A stretch of 64,000 bases of DNA from Trichobilharzia regenti (Eukaryota > Platyhelminthes > Trematoda > Strigeidida > Schistosomatidae). The translations under genes were made by a program, and so were the position numbers. Positions 36,601-48,600 of this stretch are shown here, one piece after another. The stretch spans positions 15,045,925 through 15,109,924 of the forward strand of contig OX235266.1 of the NCBI GenBank assembly GCA_944472135.2, written 5' to 3'. Position 1 is the stretch's first letter, and each line of letters opens with the position of its first letter. Below the pieces are notes generated by a model. The model was not told the DNA's origin. It searched no databases and saw only the letters and a list, made by a program, of their open reading frames with translations.

Positions 36601-39600
36601 CTGCTATGATGCCCCATATAGGGTAGCTAGCTTGATGTATACGTCTTTCTTAGGGGTGAGTTGGAGAATGGGTCTTGGTGTTCTGACTTCTTCGTATCTC
36701 CTGATGAACTTGTCTGGATGATTATTATCAACCCGAGTTTGTGTCAGCTTTCTTTCTTTCTCATCATCAAGTGTGTTTTCATTGCATAGTCGTTGGATTC
36801 TACTGAAGAGACACCTCGCTCACTAAGGCTCTTCTGTACATTACAAGATTCAGACAAATTACGTCTTCTTATTACTTTGTCTAAATTCATAAAGGCAACT
36901 AATTGTTGTAAGAAAATATTCTTTGTTAAATTCTTTCTGTCCAAGAATGTGTTCTCGTTGTTACGTAACAAGTGAATAGGAGGAAAAGAAACCTTATGGC
37001 TAGTCAGTCGTGTTGCCAGCCAGAATTGGTGGCGCTGAAAACATGCCTGTTGACGCGGAATGTTCCACTCGGGATGCAAGCAATGAACAACAACAACAAC
37101 AATGACTTCATATATATATATAGGCCGCATTACAACGCAGCGGGGGCAGTTTAAGTGGACATGCAGAAGACGGATGAAAACAACGAGCACCATTCACCAT
37201 CAACTGAAGAAATTTGATGGAAGTTACTTTTTTAACTTATTCGGGCTCCACATATGGGGATAACAAAGGTAGAATCAATCAGTGGAAATAATACTGCACT
37301 CAGTCAGCATAGAGAACAGGATTGTGATTTTCAACACATATGTCAAGTTAGTCTTAAGTGCTTCTAATATATTTCAGAGATTCGCAGTGGGCGTCAAGTA
37401 AAGCATTTCCAACAGCTGCTTCCGTTAGATACTGAAGATCTTAGATGATCTGCCGGTCAGAATGGATAAGCAACGGAGAACTTTGGCGGGAAACGAACCA
37501 ACCGGTGAATACGCCGAAGGAAATGGAAGTGATCTGAACCTACGCTAAGGAATCCACTGAGTGGAACTACACTAGGAAACAACCAGGTAGAAGTCATTTT
37601 GATTGTGATATAGAGCAGATCGTGTGAAGACGAAACCGGAGGACTGTAGACAGCTGGGTAAAATGGCGATTTGCTGCTGAAGCCATATGTTCCACCTGAA
37701 ACCTTATAGAATAACAATAATATTACAAGAGGAATATGTGTATTAAAAAACAAACTTACCGGACTGAACAGGAATATGAATAAATGAATACACTCTAGGA
37801 TGTGACAGAACCTCAGCAATTTCAACCAATTGATCTAAGATATACGGTGGATTTGTCATACCCAGCCTTAGCATACAACCAGCTGGTATCAGTGGGATAA
37901 TACGGCCAACAGATCAGCCAATGTAATGAAATGAGGCCATTTCGCAGAAAGTGTTGGACAAATCAATGATGAATTCGCCCGGTCTAAATCACGTCCATAG
38001 GCACCGAGATCTTCTGATGTAAGCCATAATTCTTTGACACCTTCTACAAATTAAAAAAATTAAAATACTAAATAAAGTTGTTTATTAAAAATTAGGATTT
38101 CGAATTTCCTGTTAATTAATTATATTGAATGAAAAATACCCAGTCCCTATCGATATGTCAGCTGTTAGCGCGAACACTTCAAAGATGCCGTAAGGGTTAT
38201 TTTATTACCTTATGTTCCCAGTGGAACATAAGGCACATTCAAGCTAGAACTTTGAAGTTTCGTTAGCAGTGGTATTTATTTTTACCGGATGGGGTTGCTA
38301 GCCACCTCATGCCCAACCTTCCCTCTTTATCAGTCTTATTAGTGGCTTAGCGAGGTCTAGGAGTGCGTCAGTGGCCGGGGATCGAACCCCGAACCACCTG
38401 TAGCGCGGTTAGTGAGCATTCTACCGCTGTGCCACTGACATAAAACCCAGCTCCTTCACCCGGGAATCAAACCCGGACCCTCCAAGTAACAGGCGGAGAT
38501 ACCCACCACGATACACTCGAGGAAAGGTTAACAAGGTGTTATTCGGTGGGTACTGGCTAATAACAGAATCTAAGATGTGAATTTCTTCCTATTTGATACT
38601 CGTTAACTGGATGTAACTGCAGTATCCTCAGTGAATAACAGTATTTCTACTTCGACTCGAATCCAGTGCAGAACTACCAGTCCAGTGACTTAGAAGATAA
38701 TACTTTGACGTTTGAGACGGCGAGTATTGAGGAGTTCAGGCCTCAATGGGAACATCATCACTAACTGAGGACACAATTACATTCAGCTCTTATGATTTTT
38801 TTTCTTATTTTATTCCTCTATGTTCCAAGCGGAACATACGGCTTCAAGCTTGAGGTTTTATTGAGATGAAGTTAAACTTTAAGCACCACTAACTACCAAT
38901 GGAGTGTGATCACGCCAATGACCGTGAAACGCTCACTGAGGAAGTTAGTGAAACCTAGCAAGTAATGTAGTCATCATCAATAAAATATCCCCACCGAAGT
39001 GTTATGCTATTAAATGGGATTTCTAGCAAGTTTCACCTTAGGTTCGGGAAAGATTAAGTTACGCTTTAAACCAAAGACATATTAGAGTTAGGTTAAATTA
39101 ATAAAGGCGATATTAGGGTTGGTTCGAGTTAGATTACAGTTAGTTTAGGGATATTTTCACGTTAGGGTTATTGTTAGGGTTAGAAGACCTAAATAATTAC
39201 ATGCATACAATGTGGTTAAATTACTCTGTTGATGATATAAGAATAGAACTTATGCACTGTGGTGGCAGAGTATAAATCCATTGTGGGTAAAATTTATTTT
39301 GGTAAAGTTTCACAGTATTTTTTTATACAGTAATATTTACTGATGACCAAGTTTCGAGCACAATTTATTGGTCAGGTAATATTACTATATAACACACTGG
39401 GGGACTTAATCAAAATAAATTTAACCCACAATGGAATTATACTCTGTTAATACTCCAACCTAAAACCGAGTTATTTTAACCACATGTGAGAGAAAGTCAT
39501 ATCCTCTGTAACACTTTTATACAGCTTTTATGCATTATTTCATAAATATATGTACGTATTCCATACACAGAAATGCCTCCTTCACGTGATTGGTGCGTAC

Positions 39601-42600
39601 GATGTCGTTCGCTGATTGGTAGCCAGTGGTGCGTAAAGTTTAACTTTGCCCTTTTATTTTTCGGTAGCAGTGGTTTTATTTTTAAGAGGTGGGGTTGCTA
39701 GCCTCACACCCAACCTTCACCGTCTTATTGAGGCTTAGGATTACGTCGAATGGGAACTTACATATGCCTCATCAACAGATTTACACTGATTTGTTTGTAT
39801 AGGTTTAATCCTAAATATCAGTTTTGTCGTTGTAATATAGAAGAAAAGACTAATGCTTTTAAAACACTGATACTCAATTAGACAAACTATAGTCATATAT
39901 ATTGTTTTCAAAGAAGTCAAACAGTAATCGCAGGTGATTTTTCGGCGACTCTGATTCGACTGTAGCGGAGCAGTTACATTCATCTTCTCTTCATTCCTTA
40001 GCGTTTCATTTGGAACATACAGATTGAAGCTTGAGCAGCTGTGAAATTTCAGTGGCGAAGGTGCTGTTTGTTTTATGGCGTAGGATTGCTGGTCACACAC
40101 ACCCAACCCTTTCCTTTACCAGACTAACTACCACAAGCTAAGCGAAACTCACGAGTGCGTCGGTCGCAAGTCAGAACCTAGACCATGTGTCTGGTTGACA
40201 AACATTCTACAACCGAACCACCGAGAGAAGGTAAAAGACTTGGCTGTGAGATAGCATTAACAGTAGGATAAAAGCAAGATGATGAAAGCCATAGAGGTGA
40301 AGGAGGGAGATTGTATGCTTATAGAGAAGCGTGCAGGTTATTATTACTTCCCAGCTGCCGACATCATGCAAGCTGGTTTCTTGAAACAGAAAGAGCACTG
40401 GTTTTGCGTGACTCCATAGCCAAAAAGACAGCTGGTTGAGGCTGATGACAGACACGAACCGTTTGAAGTGGGTCTTGGAATTGCGTCCATATTAAGATCT
40501 TACCACCGGCTAAGGACAGCAGCCGGAGTCAACCTTTTCTAAACCTCATCCTTCTCTCCAGAACGGAAAGGTGGGATAGCTGGCCTGCTGGCTATCTGAG
40601 GGAGACATCTTACTATTGTGTTACATTCCCATTCTCCAACAGAACGATTTCACCATCCCTCTCTAGTATAGTGTGAGCGGTTTACACTACGTGATGATAA
40701 CTGCTTTCAGTCTAACAGCTATCCAAACAACGTTTCTGGCATGGTATTGTAGTGACAGCTGACTGCTAGCCAAATTGATAGACATTAATTTGGGTCAATG
40801 TTTATGTCCCCATTATTGGTCGTGAGAAAAATAAGAACAAAGGCTCTGCGTAGGTGGATACAGTTAGCATATAGATGATCTGACATTCAAGAAACAGCCA
40901 CAAAGAGATTCAAGGTTAACTTTCAGTGAGAGACCACCAATCAGAAGACTGCTTTCCTGCTAATAATAATCTATAATAATGTACATGAAAATATATAAAT
41001 ATGTGTTGATTTCCTTAATAGAGAATCTGTTGACTGGCCCTTGTCTTCTGTTGTTACATTTGGTGTCGCTGCCTACTGACAAATGGAAAGCCTATACCCT
41101 GCAGTTTTTGATGGAGACATATGGATCTTCCAGCAGGACTTCGAGGCTTCTGCACAGTTGAGTGGCGTTCAAGATCTGTCAGCGATGAGGCTACTACTTG
41201 GGACATTGCTGGGAGTTCGGAAGAAAGCAGCATATGAAAGTGTGAGACAAAATACCGACGAACGTGCGACAGGGTCAGGCAAACAGTTTCCAAAGTAGGA
41301 AGGACCACATATGGTCACTTTGGGATGGGGTCATGCAGACACAATCACAATGGTAAACAAAGAGAAACAGGTGAATACCAATGAGCGCTGAGATTCTAGA
41401 AAGCAAGACAAACGAACAAAGCCGCTAAAACTGAGAAGACCAGACCAACTTCAGTCGCAAGTCTTTGACGGGGAGACGAGTGTGGTGACAACTGGTTGCT
41501 AGCCAAATTAGTAGACAGTAATTTACGTCAATGTTTATGTCCCCAATATTGGTCATGAAAAAATATGAACAAAGACTGTTTCAGCATTCAACCACAGCAG
41601 ATTTGCGTAGGCAGATACAGTTAGCATATAGATGATCTGATATTCAGGAAACAGGCACAAAGAGATCCAAGGTTAACTTTCAGTCAGAAACAACCAATCA
41701 GAAGACTGTGTTCTTCTGCTATCAATAATCTATAATGTAATGTACATGAAAATCTATAAATATGTGTTGATTTCCATAATAAACGATCTGTTGCCTGACT
41801 CTTGTCTTCTGTTTTTACAGTAGGACCTGCAGGAACATTAGTCCCAACCAGTGGTATTTCACTTGTTGGATCATTGCAATATAGAAGCCTGACCACCACG
41901 TAAAGATAGTAGCTATTAGTCGGGTGAACCACTGACGCAAATGGTTATTCTTAATTAGATAATACCTACTAGGTTTTCTTTTCACGTGTTAATGTTTACG
42001 AGCAGAAAAAGATGAAGTGTTAAACACATACACACACACACAGGCACACAAAGACCTACCTACCTACCTGAAAATGCTTGTCTAACACGATCCAACAATT
42101 GTTCAATTGGATAACTGGCTAACACACCACGGGCTTGTTTTGTTTTACAATAGGTGCATGAATTTAAACAGCCAGTACTGATGGGGAGGATTTCAATCAG
42201 AGGATTACGTCGTATCTTGGGCAAATCTAAGGCAGCACCAGCAGCAGCAGAAGTATTTGTTGATTCTTTCGACTCAGATGATGATGGGGTCCATTTTTTA
42301 TCCAGAAAACGTACTACATTACCTGAAAAAATTGAAAAAAAACACAAAAATTGTATATAGTTTGGGAAAACAAAAATTGTCCATAACATGCAATAGAATG
42401 ATGTGAACATCCTGGATGCATTAACTTCAGAAGATTACTATCACATAGACAGAGAGTGAGTACACAGACACCTACAAAGTAACTTTCTGTGGTCGCCCAA
42501 TCAAGAACTAAAAATAAAACAGGGGAGGTGTTAGGACGGACAACCACCACATATTGTTGTTAGCCTTAAAGTTATGATTCATGCTATAATTTACTGTACG

Positions 42601-45600
42601 TTGGTGGCATATTGGTTAGGACGCTCGCCGACCATGCACATGGTCCACGGTTCGATCCCTGGCCGACACACACCCGATATCAATGGTCGGCTGGATAAAA
42701 TTTCGGCTACACGGATATCACATGCTGAATAGATTTTGTAAATTCTGGTTTAATAATACTACTTTGATAAAGCTACTAGCAGCAGCATTAAATAGCGAAA
42801 CGTCAGTAAAAACACAATAATACAGTTTTGTTTTTTATTCATTGGAAATACAAAAGTTTTTAATGTAGTGTAGTCTTGAATTTATTCCAGTCGGATTGAA
42901 GGAGAATTCACAAAATGATGAAACGCCAATGAGATTTAGTTTTTACCAGTTGATGATTGTTAGCAACGCTTAGGATTCCATCATAACCGTGTCCAGACAA
43001 CTGACTGTATTCACTGATGTAAACTAATGTTGATATTCTGGATGATATCTGAAAATCAACGGATCGACATAGCTGGAGCGAGATTCAAACCAAGCACCTA
43101 TCAACTGAAAGCGAAGTATTCAAACCAATGAATGCCATACTGTTAGGTCAGGAGGAGACGGATTATGGATCAATGTTTCTAAACACTATCTGTAGACAAG
43201 GCACATATGACCATAATGTAGATTAAGGGTCACGTTACAGGACCACTACTGACATATCCTATCCAATCAAAACATAACTTTTTATATCTTAAACTGTTTA
43301 CGCAAGATCACTATGAAAATAGCAATAAATCTTTGCCTTCTCAGCTAGTCTTCTGTGTATTTGTCAATAATGGGAATCTTATTCAACTGACCAATTAAAT
43401 GTTTTGTTGGCGTTGTTGCGCTGAAGTAAGGATGAACTCAAATGCCAGTATTATTATCAGTATTATTCCCTTGGGTATCACCAAATGGAACATATGGCTT
43501 TACCAGTACATCTCCATATCTCCACGTTCTCCTCGTTATCTGGCTACATCGTACGTAACCTATAGGCTTTTATTTCTTCCTCTTCCTCCTCCTCATACGA
43601 TCTCCTCTCTGTGTCACCTTCGAAGCGACAGTCGATTTGTCGTTAGCTTCCCGTTCCGGTTCCACTAAACCCGCCTGACCGGCGTTTGATGTCACTCATT
43701 GGGGTCTCTCTCAGTGTTTTACCACAATCCATCACCAATTACTTCTGCATATTTGCTAAGCAGTAGGTTCATGTCCAGTGGTTCATCACCAGTCATCCCG
43801 CGTGACAGACCATTTCATCTTCAGTATCGAGTGAAGAGGGCAGCTGTTGACAAAACGCCGTAATAGCCTGTTGGAAATGCTTTCGGTGATGCGCGTGCTC
43901 GCACGCGCGCACGCCAAGTCTCTGAACCACAACACATAGAAGCACTGACCGACATATTAATAATTATCTACTATCTATAAGGAAGAAAGAATCACCAACA
44001 AGAAACTATGGGAAGGAACAAACAAGACAAGTACCAATCGTCAACCAACAAATATGCAGGATAAAGTGGACAGAAGAGTGGATTGGACACTACTCGCTGA
44101 GGAGGCCGGGTCGCTGGGTGACATCGTGTGCGCGTCAGACCATTGCTCGAGTGGAACCCAACAGAATGGGAAGCGGCGAGTGGGTCGTCAGTGTAAGGGT
44201 GACATGAAGGAGATCGTGTGAAGAGGAGTTGAAACAATATGGATTAACATGGATGCAGGTGAAAAGTACAGCGGAATAGAGAAGGAAGTGCAGATGTGCA
44301 GTTGAAGCCCTATGCTCCACCAAGAACCCAAGGGAACAATAATATTAAATAATAACAAGAAGAATTTTTAGGAGGAAATCTTAAATATACCAAAACTCTA
44401 GAATTAAATAAGCATTAGGATAACGATGGATACACTACACTAACCTTGGAGTGTTTCTTCAACAACTTCAACTATTCGATCAATTTGACGTACACCGATT
44501 ACACTTACACCCTAAATATAAATAGCAGAGAGAGAGATGCATAATCCTTTGTTTTAATATGACAGAACAAACAATAAATAGATGCACAACATTACATTGA
44601 AATATTAATTAAGTATATACCAGGCCGATAACTGCTACCTTGTCGTGGTGGTCGGGCTTGAATACCGCAATGACCCAACAAGCTGAACTGACTGGGACTC
44701 TGTCTCCACAGGTCCTACCATGTCAGGAAGGTTTTCTGGATAGCGGTTAAACTAAAAGCAGTTACCATGGGGTACATGGGCTCCAGTTTCCAATCGGATC
44801 AAATGGCGTATGAACCCACATGGGTCACCGGCAACCATGGGAATGCAGCTCCTGACGCTGCTCCGCTGCCTTGCGGATTAGACTCCAAGTCAAAGGCTCG
44901 GGGGTGGTCCCTTAATAAAACCACCTGCTTCGGTCTGGGCGCCCGGGCAGTATCTCAGCCCGCACACAATGAATGAATTAAAGCAACGAACTCCCATTGA
45001 AACTCAACGCGCGCTAGAAAATGATTCCAAGCAATATTGATCCCTCAAGGAACTTATTTCCTTCCTACCCTACTTTTATTTTTATACATAGTTTCCTGTA
45101 TTGTACCTTTTCTAACCTTGGCTTCTTAACCTTCGACAGCCTTTCGCCTTTGTCGAGATTCCCAGCCTATCCGTGTCGTTTCGAGATGTTAGTGAGTAGT
45201 CCTCAAAATGGTTGTTCCCAATGTGACATCTAACACGGATATCCTGAAACCGCGTGCTGCGTTCAAGCTGGCTACCTACAATGTTCGGACGCTGATGCAA
45301 ATCGGACAACAGGCAGGGTTGGCAAGAACTTTGGAAAGCCTCGCTATCGATGTCTGCTGCATTTCGGAGACCCGCATTCAAGATCCCAGTGAAGTGCTTC
45401 GACTATCCTCTCCATCTGGAAGTTCTAGTAGTATGTACCACCTGCGCTTATCCGGGGACCCTGTGGCGTCGGCATCCGGCGTAGCTGGTGTCGGTGTCGC
45501 ACTGAGCGCTAGAGCCGAAGCTGCACTGCTCGACTGGATTCCCATTAACAGTCGTTTATGTGCTGTGAGGCTGGAAGGTTATACGAAAGTAAAGAGTAGT

Positions 45601-48600
45601 AGGCCAGATAGGCGGTGTCTATTTGTTGTCTCTGCCTATGCACCGACGGATTGCAGCCCGGATGCAATGAAGGATGAGTTTTACTACCAACTGAGCGATC
45701 TCTTGAAACAGGCGGGTCGGAGGGATATCGTAGTGCTGGCTGGGGACTTGAATGCACAGGTGGGGCGTCTAAGCTCAGAGGAGAATCGTCTAGGTGGTCA
45801 GTGGGGACTACATGGTCGCAGGTCAGATAATGGGGACCGTCTTCTGCAGCTTTGCGCGGATCACAACCTATTTCTAGCTAGCACCAACTTCCGGCACAGC
45901 CATCGCCGTAGCGCTACCTGGCGTCCTCCCTCTGCGAAGCAAGCTTGGACTCAGATTGATCATATCGCGGTCAGTTTCCGGTGGCGAGGATGCATACAAG
46001 ACTGTCGCTCCTTCTGGAGCACATGCCTGGACTCCGATCATGCGTTAGTGTGTGCCAAGTTCGTCTTGCGATTTGGTGGGGTTCGTAAAAGCCGTCGTCT
46101 AAGCGTTGATGTGAGCAAACTAGTAGCACCTGCTACTTCTTTGAAATATCAGAATGAGTTAAAAACAATGCTTGCCAGCAACCCCCCAAGTAGTATAGAT
46201 GAACATTGGCTTCATGTGCAAGGTGCCATGCAAAAGGCGAGTGTAGCCGCTTGCGGCTTGAAAGAATGCTCCGCTAACAACCACTGGGTTTCTGCGAGTT
46301 CCTTGCAACTCATGGATGAACGCCGGTCCATTCCGGCTGGCAGCGAATACAACAATCAGCGAAAGGCGCTCACGCGCAAGATTAGACAGTGTTTACGTAA
46401 GGACCGCGAAGCCTGGTGGTCAGAACGTGCGTGTGAGATGGAGTCAGCTGCTGCATCTGGCAACAGTCGGAAGCTGTTCCAACTCATACGAGCCACCGGC
46501 AGCAAGAAACAAGGTGTCAGCGAGACGGTCTGTGAGGCAGATGGCACTCCAATTACCAGCCTGAAAAGACGCCTGGAACGCTGGGCAGAGCACTTCGGGA
46601 AGCAGTTCAGCTGGCCACCAGCTTCAGTGTCTACTATCATTAGCCCGAGTGCTCCTTGGTCGGTTAGTACCGACCCACCCACCGAAGCGGAGGTCCGTAA
46701 GGAACTCCAAGTTCTGAAACGCCATAAGGCGCCCGGCCCAGACAAATTACCCCCGGCTCTTTTTAAAGATGGTGGCGAGACTCTCACAATGGCTCTAACT
46801 GGGTTGTTCAGGAAGGTGTGGGAGACAGAGAGTGTACCATCAATGTGGAACGAAGCCATTATCGTCCCCATCTTTAAAAAGGGTCGACGTAATTCGTGTG
46901 ACAATCATAGGGGTATCAGTCTGTTACCAGTCGCGTCTAAAATATTGGCTGCTGTCTTGCTTCGCAGACTGTGCAAAATACGTGAAGGATTGATTCGCGA
47001 AGAGCAGGCTGGGTTTCGTTCAGGTCGTGGATGCATTGATCATGTGTTCACCCTTCGTCAGTTGTTGGAACACCGCCACACGTATTGCAGGCCAACGATC
47101 GTTGTGTTTCTTGATATTAGGGCTGCCTTCGATTCGTTGGACAGAACTGTGCTCTGGAACTGTCTGTTAGAGAGAGGTGTACCTGAGAAATTTGTTAACA
47201 TCCTGAAAGCCCTATACAGAAACACCTCAGGTAGAGTGAGGGCATACAACCAACTATCACCACTGTTCCCAACCAACAGTGGGGTTAGACAGGGTTGCCC
47301 AATCTCTCCATTTCTCTTTAACTTTGCCATCGATGACATTCTGGAGTCAGCTCTGAAGGATGTGCGTGAAGGTGGTGTAGATCTGCTACCTGGAGATAGA
47401 CTTTTCGACCTCGAGTATGCAGACGATATCGTCTTACTGTGCGATAGCATGCAGGCTGCCCAAATCGCACTTAATCAGTTGGCGATCAGTGTCTGTAAGT
47501 ATGGTATGTGCTTTGCGCCGTCTAAGTGCAAAGTACTGTTACAAGATTGGCAGGAGCCTGTACCTGCACTCACTCTTGCGGGTGAACCGCTTGAAGTTGT
47601 TGATAAGTTTGTGTACCTGGGTAGTTGTGTGAGTGCTGGCGGAGGGGTGACGGATGAGATTTCCAACCGTATAATGAAGGCTAGGGTGGCATACATCAAC
47701 TTGAGCCACCTCTGGCGCCGTCGCGACGTTAGCCTGGCTGTCAAAGGTCGGGTATACAATGCTTCGGTGCGAGCTGTCCTGCTCTACGCCTGTGAAACCT
47801 GGCCTCTCCGAGCTGAGGATGTGCGGCGACTCTGCGTGTTCGATCACCGCTGTCTCCGCAGGATTGCTTGCGTTCGATGGCATCATCGCGTGAGTAATTC
47901 TGAGGTTCGGCGGCGTGTGTTTGAACAAAGTGGAGATCACCATTCATTGAATGTCGTCATCTGGAAACACCGGCTCCGGTGGCTTGGACATGTGCTCCGA
48001 ATGTCACCCCAGAGGCTTCCGTACAGGTCTCTGTTCGCTAGCCCTGGGACGGGATGGAAAAGGCGGAGAGGTGGTCAGTCCATGACGTGGCGTCGTGGGA
48101 TGAAGGATTTTTGTGCTAGATTAGCATCGGTTGGTGTGTCACGACTCCCTGGTTGGGGTCCGAGAGATAGCTCAAATCGATGGCTCGAAACGTTATCGGA
48201 TATGGCCAAGAATCGTAATCAGTGGCGAATGTGTTGCGATTTCCTTCTTTCTTCCCTTCCCGATGATAGCTAACGAACACTGTTTGAACTTGTTAAGCAT
48301 GACTGTTTTCCTTCCAGATGAAGTTCTTTATCCGTTCTCTACTTATATATTTTTTTTCTTTTCCTTCCTTCCTTTTTTTGATCTATGTTGTTTTATTATT
48401 ATTGTGTGGCGCATCTTTCTTGGTGCCATATTGTACCAAGTTTTTTATGCGTTTAAATAATAAAGCTATATACTACTGAATGATTTAGATGAGTAGTCAA
48501 TCGTATGCCAATCAAACATCAGGTAGTAGTAGTGCTTGTTAACCCAGCGGATAGAAGTGGTGCAAACACTGGAAGGCTGGTTCACTTATTTAGGGTCGAA

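Noticed and set aside
38350..38525. Candidate functional tRNA genes
   Set aside because: Acceptor stems are mismatched and the first is clearly the head of a SINE with further copies. A real tRNA gene is not supported.
45545..45757. Endogenous viral element
   Set aside because: No viral gene was recognised. All RT sequences in the window fit RTE, CR1 or Penelope retroelements.
47539..47943. Minus-strand 134-codon frame inside the RTE-1 ORF
   Set aside because: Shadow of the plus-strand reverse-transcriptase ORF.
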